From assembly GCA_020724325.1 (NCBI GenBank), contig DYHC01000050.1, forward strand, positions 1-9,808: a stretch of 9,808 nt of DNA, read 5' to 3'. The notes beneath the pieces are model-generated. The model ran no database searches. It was not told where the DNA came from and worked only from the letters and a program-made list of their open reading frames with translations. The DNA is from Melioribacter roseus. Lineage in GTDB: Bacteria > Bacteroidota > Ignavibacteria > Ignavibacteriales > Melioribacteraceae. A program made the position numbers and the translations under genes. Below are positions 1-7,739 of the stretch, one piece after another (the stretch's first letter is position 1; every line of letters begins with the position of its first letter).

Positions 1-222
1 CAAGGATTAGGGTTGACCTCTCACGACAAATCAAGATTGAAATGACAAACGCTATTTTTCAGAGTATTCTATAACTAAAATTTGCAGCTTCAGTTTTTTT
101 ACACCAAGCTCGCTTACACAATTATAAAGAACCTATTCTTGTTTAAGATTAATCTGCGGTATGCTGTTTGGGTCTGGAAATAAACAAGCAAAAAAAATAT
201 TGCATAAATAATAATTTGGGAT
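1..222. other. Non-coding stretch downstream of kduD
   Basis: No convincing gene is visible on either strand. The kduD stop codon is at 223-225, so this is the 3' flank of the operon. A very small inverted repeat (127-131 with 136-140, 4-base loop) is present, but no run of U follows it in the direction of transcription, so it is not a convincing terminator. Bases 11-49 loosely resemble a degenerate intergenic repeat ending in AATGACA (see findings). The true end of the transcript cannot be placed. Confidence 0.5.
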
Positions 223-984
223 TCATCGTCCCATCCATCCTCCATCAACTGTAACAACGGATCCATTCAAATAATTAGAAGCATCAGAACAAAGAAAAAC
301 AACCGTACCCATTAAATCTTCGGGTGTTCCCCATCTACCAGCCGGGATCCTATCTAAAATTGCTTTATTGCGGATCGGATCTTCGCGCAAAGGTTTGGTA
401 TTATCCGTTTCAATATAACCGGGCGCAATTGCATTAACAGTAACACCTTTAGATGCCCACTCATTAGCGAACGCCATAGTTAACTGCTTAACGCCTCCTT
501 TAGAAGCAGCATAACCCGGGACAAGAATTCCACCCTGGAATGAAAGTAAGGAAGCAATAAAAACAATTTTACCATAACCTCTTTCAACCATCGCCTTTCC
601 GAACTCACGTGTAAGGATAAATTGAGAAGTCAAATTTATTTCAATTACATTATCCCAGTATTCATCCGGATGTTCTGCAATCGGTTTGCGTAAAATTGTT
701 CCGGCGTTGTTTACAAGTATATCAATTTTTTTATTATCAGTTTTAACATTGTTAATAAACCTGTAGAGATCCTCGCGTTCTGAGAAATTGCATACATACG
801 ATTGAAATTTTCGACCTGTTTCAGAAATTAATTTTTCTGTCTTCACAAAATCATTTTCGTAAGAAACAGCAATAATATCCGCACCGGCTTGAGCAAGAGC
901 TAACGCATAGTATTGACCAATTCCTCTATTACTACCTGTTACCAGAGCTGTCTTACCATCGAGTTTGAATTTTTCTAAGATCAA
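223..984 (-). CDS. kduD: 2-deoxy-D-gluconate 3-dehydrogenase / 2,5-diketo-3-deoxygluconate reductase KduD (SDR family)
   Basis: Cytosolic short-chain dehydrogenase that reduces 3-deoxy-D-glycero-2,5-hexodiulosonate, the product of KduI, to 2-keto-3-deoxygluconate. Seen in the protein: Rossmann motif TGSNRGIG (residues 16-23), NNAG (92-95), catalytic Ser145, Tyr158 and Lys162 (YAASK), and family-typical stretches LLSFQGG, ANEWA and DRIPAGRWG. The chosen start is a TTG, giving 253 residues, the length I recall for E. coli KduD, and an N-terminus MILEKFKLDGK that lines up with E. coli MILSAFSLEGK. A strong GGGAGGT ribosome site sits just before this TTG. The ATG at 996 and TTG at 1032 in the same frame would add residues the family lacks, and the longer one would overlap kduI. 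The gene follows kduI by 20 nt, in pathway order. The coenzyme is not certain: no Asp is seen at the end of the second beta strand. Confidence 0.93.
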   Translation of the reverse strand: MILEKFKLDGKTALVTGSNRGIGQYYALALAQAGADIIAVSYENDFVKTEKLISETGRKFQSYVCNFSEREDLYRFINNVKTDNKKIDILVNNAGTILRKPIAEHPDEYWDNVIEINLTSQFILTREFGKAMVERGYGKIVFIASLLSFQGGILVPGYAASKGGVKQLTMAFANEWASKGVTVNAIAPGYIETDNTKPLREDPIRNKAILDRIPAGRWGTPEDLMGTVVFLCSDASNYLNGSVVTVDGGWMGR

Positions 985-987
985 TTT

Positions 988-994
988 ACCTCCC
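988..994 (-). promoter_or_regulatory. Ribosome binding site that fixes the kduD TTG start
   Basis: GGGAGGT on the minus strand, four bases (TAAA, counted from GGAGG) before the TTG at 984-982. It is the best Shine-Dalgarno match in the window. It lies inside the reading frame that would follow from the upstream ATG at 996, which argues against that start. Confidence 0.7.
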
Positions 995-1004
995 ATCGAG
1001 AATA

Positions 1005-1837
1005 CTATTTTAATTTTTCCATCGGTATCCAATCCATATCATCAAAGACCTGGTTTTCACCGCCCATCGCCCATATAAAAGAATAATTCTGAGTTCCGCA
1101 GCCGGCATGCATAGACCAGCTTGTTGAAAGAACTGCCTGTTCATTGCGGATTATTATATGCCTCGTCTCTTCGGGCTCTCCCATTAAGTGAAGAATAATT
1201 GAATCCGGTTTTATATTGAAATACAAATATATTTCTGAACGGCGCTGATGTGTATGAGCAGGAATAGTATTCCACACGCTTCCTACTTCAAGCTCGGTTA
1301 ATCCCATCACAAGCTGACAGGTAGGCATTATTCCCGGATGAATGTACTGGTAGATGGTTCTTTTATTTGCAGTTTCGATTGAACCTAAATGTCTTGGAGT
1401 AGACTCGCTGAACTTAATGTGTTTTACAGGATATTCTTTATGTGCGGGATAACTTACAAAATAGAATTTTGCAGGTTTTGAAGCGTTTGCGCTTTCGAAT
1501 TCAATTTTTTTGACCCTCTACCAATATACAAACCATCGCGGTTTCCCATTCTAATTTTTTTACCATCGATAGAAACAGCTCCTGTTCCGCCAATATTTAT
1601 TACGCCAAGTTCACGCCGTTCTGTAAAATAATCTGCCGCCATTTCTTTTTTAGTTGCGGTCAGTTTTAATTTTTTTCCTGAAGGAACCGCACTTCCGGTA
1701 ATTGACCGATCTACATCTGAATAGATCATCGGTATTTTATTTTTATCGAACAGATTTTCTATTAAGAATGATTTCCTCAATTTCTTAGTAGAAAATTTTT
1801 TAAACCCCTTTAGATCAGGCGAATAACGAACCTCCAT
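1005..1837 (-). CDS. kduI: 5-keto-4-deoxyuronate isomerase KduI, split by a -1 frameshift at an A7 run
   Basis: KduI (4-deoxy-L-threo-5-hexosulose-uronate ketol-isomerase, a cupin-fold zinc enzyme) converts 5-keto-4-deoxyuronate to 3-deoxy-D-glycero-2,5-hexodiulosonate, the KduD substrate. The first 111 codons, with FTERRELGVINIGG and NRDGLYIGRGSKK, read in one frame from ATG 1837. They reach the A7 run at 1505-1511, after which this frame hits a stop at 1454-1456. If ATT at 1505-1503 is read next (a -1 shift), 166 more codons follow without a stop, beginning IEFESANASKPAKFYF and ending DMDWIPMEKLK. The joined protein has 277 residues, against 278 for E. coli KduI. The zinc ligands are present in the second part: HTHQRRSE (two His and the Glu) and the His of SWSMHAG. 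The start is chosen from a GAGGTAGGT site and alignment; an in-frame ATG at 1861 overlaps the transketolase end. The cause could be sequencing error, a real mutation, or slippage. Confidence 0.88.
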
Positions 1838-1846
1838 ACCTACCTC
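1838..1846 (-). promoter_or_regulatory. Ribosome binding site deciding the kduI start
   Basis: GAGGTAGGT lies directly before ATG 1837-1835, with GAGG five bases from the start codon. It falls in the 14-nt gap after the transketolase stop (1852-1854). It favours this ATG over the in-frame ATG 24 bases upstream. Confidence 0.6.
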
Positions 1847-1851
1847 ATTCT

Positions 1852-3831
1852 TTATAACCATTTTTTAATTTTATCAGCAATTTGAGTATCTGTGAATCCG
1901 AATTTTTCAGCAAGAGTTTTATAGGGGCCTGATGCGCCGAAAGATTCCATTCCAATTGCAAGCATTCTCTGTCTAAAGATATCGCCCCAGCCAGTCATTG
2001 TTGCAGCTTCAATTACAACTACGGGAACATTGGGTGGGAATAGTTTCTCTTTATATTCATCCGGTTGCTGATTAAAAACTTCTCTAGAGGGAATTGAAAC
2101 AACTCTAATAGATAAACCTGATAATAGCTTTTTTGCATCGGCAGCAACAGGAACTTCGGATCCGCTAGCTGCTATTATTAAATCTGGTTTGCTGCCATTT
2201 TCTTTCGAAACGATATAAGCGCCTTTTAGAACATCGGAAGGAATGAATTCACCATCTCTTTCGAACGTTTCAATTTTCTGCCGGGAAAGAATAAGTGAAA
2301 CCGGGCCGGTTTTATGGCGCAGAGCAAACGCCCATGCCATTGCGGTTTCTATTCCATCTGCCGGTCTAAATACTGTTGAATTTGGAATTGACCTTAATGC
2401 TGCAAGCTGCTCAACCGGCTGATGAGTAGGACCATCTTCACCGACAAAAATACTATCGTGTGTAAATACATAAATAACTGGAATCTGCATAATTGCAGCC
2501 AGACGAATTGTAGGACGCATATAGTCACTAAAGACAAAGAATGTAGCGCCGAAAGGTTTGAATCCGCCGTATAGAGTAATTCCATTTAGGATAGCGCCCA
2601 TTCCGTGTTCACGAATACCAAAATGAAAATTTCTTCCACTGAATTTATTGGGTGCAATAGATTCAAAACCGTTCATTATTGTATTGGTTGAAGGTGCAAG
2701 ATCCGCCGAGCCGCCAATAAAATAGGGAACCAACTGAGCAATTTTCTGGATAACTTTACTTGAGAGCGATCTTGTAGCATTCGATTCTACGGGCACCGCA
2801 GCTAACAATTCCTCTTCTAAATTTGCCGGCAGATACTGATTAATATATTTATCAAATAATTCGGATTTTTCCCGGTTGGAATTTCTCCATTGTTCAAAAT
2901 TATTTTTCCAGTCGGAATAAATTTTCTTTAATTCATTCTTGCGCAATGCAAAGAGATTGGCAACTTCCTTAGGAATATAGAATTCTTTATCCTCCGGCCA
3001 GTTCAGGTTCTTCTTTGTGGCAATCAGTTCTTCTTTTCCAAGCGGAGAGCCATGAACATCGTGAGTATTAAATTTATTCGGGCTGCCATAGCCAATTACC
3101 GATTTAGTAATTATTAATGTTGGCTTCCATTTTTCATTTTGTGCAGCAACAATTGCCTTTCTAATTTCATCATGGTTATAAGCATCGGCTTTCAATACGT
3201 GCCATCCGTAGCTTTCGAATCGTTTACCTACATCTTCGCTAAATGTTAGGTCAGTATGACCTTCAATTGTTATCCCGTTATCATCATAAAAATAAATAAT
3301 ATTGCCGAGTTTTAAGTGACCTGCAATAGAGGCAGCTTCGGAGCTTACGCCTTCCATTAAGTCGCCGTCGCCGCAGATAGCATAGATATAATTGTCGAAT
3401 AAATTTTCATCGAACCTGGCAGAAAGCATTTTAGAGGCAATTGCCATTCCAACGCCGTTGCCAAACCCCTGACCTAAAGGACCGGTAGTAGTTTCAACGC
3501 CTGGTAAATGTCCGTATTCCGGATGCCCGGCAGTTCTGCTTCCCCATTGTCTGAATGATTTCAAATCTTCTATTGTACAATCGTACCCGCTAAGGTGAAG
3601 AAGAGAATAGATTAGCATAGAGCCATGACCCGCAGAGAGTACAAATCTGTCACGACCTATCCATTTCGGTTCATCAGGGTTATGAATAAGAAATTCGGTC
3701 CATAATATGGCTGCAACATCTGCCATTCCCATTGGCATACCGGGGTGACCGCTATTTGCCTTTTGTACACCTTCAGCAGCCAAAATTCTAATTGTGTTGG
3801 CAGAAAGTATTTTTAATTCATTATCAGTCAT
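1852..3831 (-). CDS. tkt: Transketolase
   Basis: Thiamine-diphosphate enzyme of the non-oxidative pentose phosphate pathway that moves two-carbon units between ketose and aldose phosphates. About 659 residues, the normal length for full transketolases. Motifs seen: NSGHPGMPMG (His29), SAGHGS (His69), AGHPEYGHLPGVE (His103), GPLGQG (117-122), the TPP/Mg motif GDGDLMEG (154-161) followed by DDNGI, and in the second half GGSADLAPS, FGIREHGM (catalytic Glu) and EDGPTHQPVEQ. The pyrimidine-binding and C-terminal domains are complete. The start is taken at MTDNELKILSANTIR, where family similarity begins. An in-frame ATG nine codons upstream (3858) is possible but would begin almost at the gnd stop. 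The ribosome site is weak (TGGA). It follows gnd closely, and the pair would carry ribulose-5-phosphate into central metabolism after isomerisation to ribose-5-phosphate and xylulose-5-phosphate. Confidence 0.95.
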   Translation of the reverse strand: MTDNELKILSANTIRILAAEGVQKANSGHPGMPMGMADVAAILWTEFLIHNPDEPKWIGRDRFVLSAGHGSMLIYSLLHLSGYDCTIEDLKSFRQWGSRTAGHPEYGHLPGVETTTGPLGQGFGNGVGMAIASKMLSARFDENLFDNYIYAICGDGDLMEGVSSEAASIAGHLKLGNIIYFYDDNGITIEGHTDLTFSEDVGKRFESYGWHVLKADAYNHDEIRKAIVAAQNEKWKPTLIITKSVIGYGSPNKFNTHDVHGSPLGKEELIATKKNLNWPEDKEFYIPKEVANLFALRKNELKKIYSDWKNNFEQWRNSNREKSELFDKYINQYLPANLEEELLAAVPVESNATRSLSSKVIQKIAQLVPYFIGGSADLAPSTNTIMNGFESIAPNKFSGRNFHFGIREHGMGAILNGITLYGGFKPFGATFFVFSDYMRPTIRLAAIMQIPVIYVFTHDSIFVGEDGPTHQPVEQLAALRSIPNSTVFRPADGIETAMAWAFALRHKTGPVSLILSRQKIETFERDGEFIPSDVLKGAYIVSKENGSKPDLIIAASGSEVPVAADAKKLLSGLSIRVVSIPSREVFNQQPDEYKEKLFPPNVPVVVIEAATMTGWGDIFRQRMLAIGMESFGASGPYKTLAEKFGFTDTQIADKIKKWL

Positions 3832-3860
3832 TATAATTCCATCAATTTGTTGCAGCAAAA

Positions 3861-5330
3861 TTACACAATATAAGTTGTTGATGCAGTAGTTCCGCCTCGC
3901 CCGGTCCAGTTGGTATGGAAAAACTGACCGCGTGGTTTATCAACTCTTTCATACGTATGAGCACCGAAGTAATCTCTTTGCGCCTGAAGAAGATTTGCAG
4001 GAAGTCTTCCGTTTCTGAATCCATCGAAATAGTTTAGTGCAGTTGAAAAAGCTGGAATCCAGATTCCATTAGTAACAGCTTCTGCTACAACTCTGCGCCA
4101 GGGACCTTGTGAAGATTCAATCTTTTCTTTAAAGAATGGATCGAGAAGAAGATTAGATAATTCAGGATTATTAACGAAAGCTTCTTTAATCTTGCCGAGA
4201 AATACAGAACGAATTATGCAGCCGCCGCGCCACATCAACGCAATTCCGCCGTTATTCAAATTCCATCCATATTCTTTTGCAGCGTACCGCATAAGAACGT
4301 ACCCCTGGGCATAAGAAACAATTTTGGATGCATAAAGAGCTTTACGCAAGTCATCAATAAATTGTTTTTTATCGCCATCAAAATTCGGTTTAGGACCGCT
4401 TAATACTTTTGATGCCTCAACTCTTTCATCTTTAATTGAAGAAAGAGTTCTGCCATAAACAGCTTCGCCAATTAATGTTAACGGTGCGCCAACATCCAAT
4501 GATGCAAGTACGGTCCATTTACCTGTTCCTTTCTGTCCGGCAGTATCAAGAATTTTTTCAACAAGAGGCAGACCATCTTCATCTTTATAGGCAAGAATAT
4601 CGCGTGTAATTTCAATTAAGTAACTATCCAGTTCGCCCTCATTCCATTCTTTGAATACTGCATACATCTCATCATAGTTCATTCCTAAAAGGTCTTTCAT
4701 AATTTGATAAGCTTCACATATTAATTGCATATCGCCATATTCAATTCCATTGTGAACCATTTTAACAAAATGACCGGCACCATTTTCACCAACCCAATCG
4801 CAGCATGGAGTTCCATCTTCAACTTTAGCAGCAATTGCTTGAAAAATTGGTTTTACAAATTGCCAGGCAGCAAGAGAACCACCGGGCATAATAGAAGGAC
4901 CTTTAAGAGCACCTTCTTCGCCGCCTGATACTCCTGTACCAATAAACAGAAGCCCTTTACCTTCTACATATTTAGTTCTTCTTATTGAATCCGGGAAGTG
5001 TGAGTTTCCTCCATCAATAATAATATCTCCTTTTTCCAGAAAGGGAAGCAATAATTCAATAAAGTCATCAACCGGTTTACCGGCTTTAACCATCAACATT
5101 ATTTTACGAGGTTTTTTCAATGAAGCAACTAATTCTTCAATTGACGAAGTGCCAATAATTTTTTTGCCTCTTCCCCTTCCATTTACAAATGCATTCACTT
5201 TATCTACAGTTCGATTATAAACCGATACCAAAAAACCATGACTTTCCATGTTTAACACAAGGTTTTCACCCATAACAGCTAATCCAACTAAACCGATATC
5301 AGCTTGTTCTTTTAATTCGGTTTTTTGCAT
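3861..5330 (-). CDS. gnd: 6-phosphogluconate dehydrogenase, decarboxylating (NADP type)
   Basis: Oxidises 6-phosphogluconate to ribulose-5-phosphate and CO2, reducing NADP+. The 489 residues match the long bacterial/eukaryotic form (about 470-490) and not the short GntZ-like form. Seen: nucleotide motif GLVGLAVMG (13-21); NRT (39-41), whose Arg is expected to hold the NADP 2'-phosphate; GGNSHFPDS; GTGVSGGEEGA (131-141) with GPSIMPGG; and catalytic Lys190 and Glu197 in GAGHFVK..HNGIEYGDMQ, spaced as in the sheep enzyme (Lys183, Glu190). The C-terminal part carries YAQGY, WRGGCIIRS, QRDYFGAHTYER and FFHTNWTGRGG. The start has AAGGAG (5338-5343) seven bases upstream. It sits 20 nt after the LarA-like gene. 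Having gnd inside a hexuronate operon is unusual and suggests that 6-phosphogluconate is made from the sugar acids handled here. Confidence 0.97.
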   Translation of the reverse strand: MQKTELKEQADIGLVGLAVMGENLVLNMESHGFLVSVYNRTVDKVNAFVNGRGRGKKIIGTSSIEELVASLKKPRKIMLMVKAGKPVDDFIELLLPFLEKGDIIIDGGNSHFPDSIRRTKYVEGKGLLFIGTGVSGGEEGALKGPSIMPGGSLAAWQFVKPIFQAIAAKVEDGTPCCDWVGENGAGHFVKMVHNGIEYGDMQLICEAYQIMKDLLGMNYDEMYAVFKEWNEGELDSYLIEITRDILAYKDEDGLPLVEKILDTAGQKGTGKWTVLASLDVGAPLTLIGEAVYGRTLSSIKDERVEASKVLSGPKPNFDGDKKQFIDDLRKALYASKIVSYAQGYVLMRYAAKEYGWNLNNGGIALMWRGGCIIRSVFLGKIKEAFVNNPELSNLLLDPFFKEKIESSQGPWRRVVAEAVTNGIWIPAFSTALNYFDGFRNGRLPANLLQAQRDYFGAHTYERVDKPRGQFFHTNWTGRGGTTASTTYIV

Positions 5331-5337
5331 GAAGTTA

Positions 5338-5343
5338 CTCCTT
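5338..5343 (-). promoter_or_regulatory. Ribosome binding site of gnd
   Basis: AAGGAG with a 7-base spacer before ATG 5330-5328, inside the 20-nt gap after the LarA-like gene. A canonical site, and evidence that this genome uses Shine-Dalgarno initiation at least for some genes. Confidence 0.65.
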
Positions 5344-5350
5344 AATTAAT

Positions 5351-6625
5351 TCAGTTATTAAAACGATCTTTGTGTGCCCATAATCCGAGCGCAGGATTTG
5401 AGATAAAGAATATTTCTTCTCCACCGGGTAAAGTATTGTAACCATCTAATAATTTTTCCGGATTATACTTGTTAATCATTGTATTTAGATCAGCGAACCT
5501 GAAGTTAACACTTTCAATTTCCTCTTTAGATAGATAACCCGGGCAGTAAGTAATTGTAAATCTATTTTCGGAAGAACCATGAATAAGGTGAGCTGCCGCG
5601 CTTAAATTATTTTTAAGTTCGTCGTAATCATTTACAAATTGCAGAATTTCTGGAGTTGTTTTATAACCATATTTTCTAATTAATCTGTCAATCTCTTTAT
5701 CCTCACCAAATTCTTTCAACCCTGGTGCAAGAACAATTAACTCCCCGCAGTCTGCAATAGCCATTCTTGTTCTATACACGCTTTTATTACCAAGCCATGT
5801 ACTTTTAAATTCATGAGGATCGAGATAGACAACCACTTTGTGGAAAGGTTTTTCAAGCATTACAAAATTAACTTTTAATGAGAGTTCAGCAGCATGTTGA
5901 AAACATTCGTAATCGTCTCCGATATACAAGCCTTTAATTACAAGCTCGCCTTTCTCATTTTTATCAACCACCGTCAGGATGTAAATTATAGGAAGATGGC
6001 TGGCAAAATTATCTGAAGCATAATTGAGAACCTGACGAACAGGATTATCGGCTCTGCCCATAATTCTTTCCATACCATAGACAGCGCCAAGGAAATGACT
6101 TTTATTAATTCCTTCGCGACCTCCAGTTCCTACAAAAATATTTTTATTATAGTTAGCCATACCAATTACTTCGTGTGGAACAACCTGACCAATAGAAACA
6201 ATAAGATCATTGTTACCTTCAACTAATAATTTGTTTACCTGTGCGGGCCATGAATAATTTAATTTTCCTTCCGATACTTTATTGATAAACTCAGAAGGAA
6301 CTTCGCCAAGTGTATGTAGATCGCTACGCCAATTATGAACTCTAAATAGTTCAAGCGGAATATTGCTAAACATTGTTTTGATTTCATATTCAGACATTTT
6401 TGAATGAGTGCCAAGAGCTGGCAGAATATCCGTAAGATTTTCTTTGTAATACTCGTATAAGAAACGGGTAACTATTCCAGCTTGTGAATGGAACCGAGTA
6501 AAGTCCGGAGGAATAGCAAGTACTCGATTTTTTATACCAAGTTTTTCAAGTGAAGAATAGATTGCTTCTCTCACTTCATTTTCCGTTAGAGGTATTTTTT
6601 CATGCCCTTTTGCGAACAACAACAT
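5351..6625 (-). CDS. LarA-like protein (lactate racemase superfamily, nickel-pincer type); possible sugar-acid 2-epimerase
   Basis: A 424-residue protein of the LarA (DUF2088) superfamily, whose characterised members use a nickel-pincer nucleotide to invert the alpha carbon of 2-hydroxyacids by hydride transfer. Residues I match to LarA by eye: Asp41 and Arg44 in PPDFTR (LarA Asp72/Arg75), His74 in LGTHSKMSEYE (His108), His151 in PHEVIG (His174), Lys161 (Lys184, which binds the cofactor) and His177 in KSHF (nickel ligand His200). The spacings 151-161-177 equal 174-184-200 exactly. A later LGNKSVYR with ELIVLAPG resembles the C-terminal domain, Lys281 perhaps matching Lys298. The SGGxK context of the usual lysine is replaced by ANYNK. 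The gene lies 14 nt after the kinase and 20 nt before gnd. I infer D-mannonate/D-gluconate 2-epimerisation from this context; another 2-hydroxyacid is possible. No LarB, LarC or LarE cofactor gene is in the window. The ribosome site is weak. Confidence 0.75.
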   Translation of the reverse strand: MLLFAKGHEKIPLTENEVREAIYSSLEKLGIKNRVLAIPPDFTRFHSQAGIVTRFLYEYYKENLTDILPALGTHSKMSEYEIKTMFSNIPLELFRVHNWRSDLHTLGEVPSEFINKVSEGKLNYSWPAQVNKLLVEGNNDLIVSIGQVVPHEVIGMANYNKNIFVGTGGREGINKSHFLGAVYGMERIMGRADNPVRQVLNYASDNFASHLPIIYILTVVDKNEKGELVIKGLYIGDDYECFQHAAELSLKVNFVMLEKPFHKVVVYLDPHEFKSTWLGNKSVYRTRMAIADCGELIVLAPGLKEFGEDKEIDRLIRKYGYKTTPEILQFVNDYDELKNNLSAAAHLIHGSSENRFTITYCPGYLSKEEIESVNFRFADLNTMINKYNPEKLLDGYNTLPGGEEIFFISNPALGLWAHKDRFNN

Positions 6626-6639
6626 TTTACTTTTCTAAA

Positions 6640-7728
6640 TTATCTTTGAATTCTTGCCGAACTACCTTTTGCAAATGATTTTACATCATCAACAGTTGCC
6701 ATAGTAGTATCACCTGGGTAAGAAGTAATTAAAGCGCCGTGAGCCCATCCAAGTTTAACAGCTTCTTCGTGTAATTCATTAGTTAATAATCCATAGAAGA
6801 AGCCGGAAGCAAAACCATCACCTCCGCCAACTCTATCGTAAACGTCTAGTTCAGCAGCTGGCGCAGAAAAAGTTTTACCATTAATCCATGCAACTGCACT
6901 CCAGCTATGCCGGTTTGTTGAATGAACTTCCCTTAAAGTTGTTGCCACAATTTTAACCTTTGGATATTTTTTAACAACGTTATCAATCATACCTAAAAAT
7001 ATTGAAGGGTCTAATTGGGATTTAGCGGCAACTTCTGGTCCGGGTATTCCGAGACCTTTTTGCAGATCTTCTTCGTTACCAACAAGAACATCAACGTGTT
7101 TAACAATCCGGTCAATTACTTCAGCGGCTTTCTTTTCTCCGCCCCAGAGGTTCCATAATTTAGCGCGGAAGTTAAGATCGAAACTTGTAACTGCGCCGGC
7201 TTTTTTGGCGGCTTTCATTCCTTCAATAATCAGCTGACCTGTTGTTTCGGAAAGCGAAGCAAAAATTCCTCCGCTATGAAACCATTTAATACCTCCGTCA
7301 AAAATTTCATCCCAGTTAAAATCGCCCGGTTTTAACATTGCGGCAGCTTCGTTTGCACGGTTATAAAATACAACGGGTGCTCTAACACCAAAACCGCGGT
7401 CACTAAAAACAGCTGCCATGTTAGGACCATTGACGCCATTGTGTTCGAATTTTTTGTAGAATGGTTTTACGCCCATTGCTTTAACCCTTTCTGCAATTAA
7501 GCTGCCTATCGGATATTCAACCATTGCAGTTGCAATCCCTGTGTTTAGTTTGAAACAATCTGCAAGGTTAGCGGCAACATTAAACTCACCGCCGCTTACA
7601 TGTATTTTGCATTCCGCTGCTTTTCTAAAAGGAACTATTCCGGTATCTAAACGATGGACCAAAGCACCGAGTGAAATAAAATCCATGGATGCTTTATTGT
7701 TGATATTCAATCCGTATGCTGATGACAT
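6640..7728 (-). CDS. kdgK: 2-keto-3-deoxygluconate kinase, PfkB family
   Basis: Ribokinase-like sugar kinase expected to phosphorylate KDG to KDPG with ATP. Seen: the substrate-side motif GGEFNVAANL (46-55), SFDLNFRAKLW (182-192), which resembles the SFDxNxRxxLW of KDG kinases, and the PfkB C-terminal signature DRVGGGDGFASG (298-309) with catalytic Asp304; the usual GAGD is GGGD here. Its 362 residues are somewhat longer than classic KdgK (about 310-340); the excess is in a short N-terminal extension and an internal stretch. The start at 7728 is supported by GGGAG (7735-7739) six bases upstream; ATG 7686 has no such site. Its position between the SDR and the LarA-like gene, with a KDPG aldolase nearby, supports KDG as substrate. 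Activity on another sugar acid such as gluconate cannot be excluded and would complete the proposed shunt, but nothing in the sequence shows it. Confidence 0.87.
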   Translation of the reverse strand: MSSAYGLNINNKASMDFISLGALVHRLDTGIVPFRKAAECKIHVSGGEFNVAANLADCFKLNTGIATAMVEYPIGSLIAERVKAMGVKPFYKKFEHNGVNGPNMAAVFSDRGFGVRAPVVFYNRANEAAAMLKPGDFNWDEIFDGGIKWFHSGGIFASLSETTGQLIIEGMKAAKKAGAVTSFDLNFRAKLWNLWGGEKKAAEVIDRIVKHVDVLVGNEEDLQKGLGIPGPEVAAKSQLDPSIFLGMIDNVVKKYPKVKIVATTLREVHSTNRHSWSAVAWINGKTFSAPAAELDVYDRVGGGDGFASGFFYGLLTNELHEEAVKLGWAHGALITSYPGDTTMATVDDVKSFAKGSSARIQR

Positions 7729-7734
7729 GTTAGT

Positions 7735-7739
7735 CTCCC
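7735..7739 (-). promoter_or_regulatory. Ribosome binding site of the KdgK-type kinase gene
   Basis: GGGAG with a 6-base spacer before ATG 7728-7726, supporting the longer of two possible in-frame starts. It lies in the 58-nt gap after the SDR gene, the widest gap in the operon. Confidence 0.6.

Noticed and set aside
13..41. TTGACC as a -35 box of a plus-strand promoter
   Set aside because: The sequence at the matching -10 distance (ATTGAA) is a poor match, and no plus-strand gene follows.
127..140. Hairpin AAGAA-CCTA-TTCTT as operon terminator
   Set aside because: Only a 5-bp AT-rich stem, with no U run on the 3' side in the direction of transcription.
1005..1837. Two separate small genes in place of one kduI
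   Set aside because: The two halves align end to end with one KduI family protein, and the codons between them stay open in the shifted frame, so they are one gene with a single-base lesion.
2394..2585. Minus-strand frame inside transketolase
   Set aside because: It overlaps the catalytic second half of transketolase in another frame and looks like a translation of conserved codons out of register.
4725..4928. Plus-strand open frame opposite gnd
   Set aside because: It lies wholly within the well-conserved gnd gene on the other strand, has no recognisable motif and is a shadow frame.
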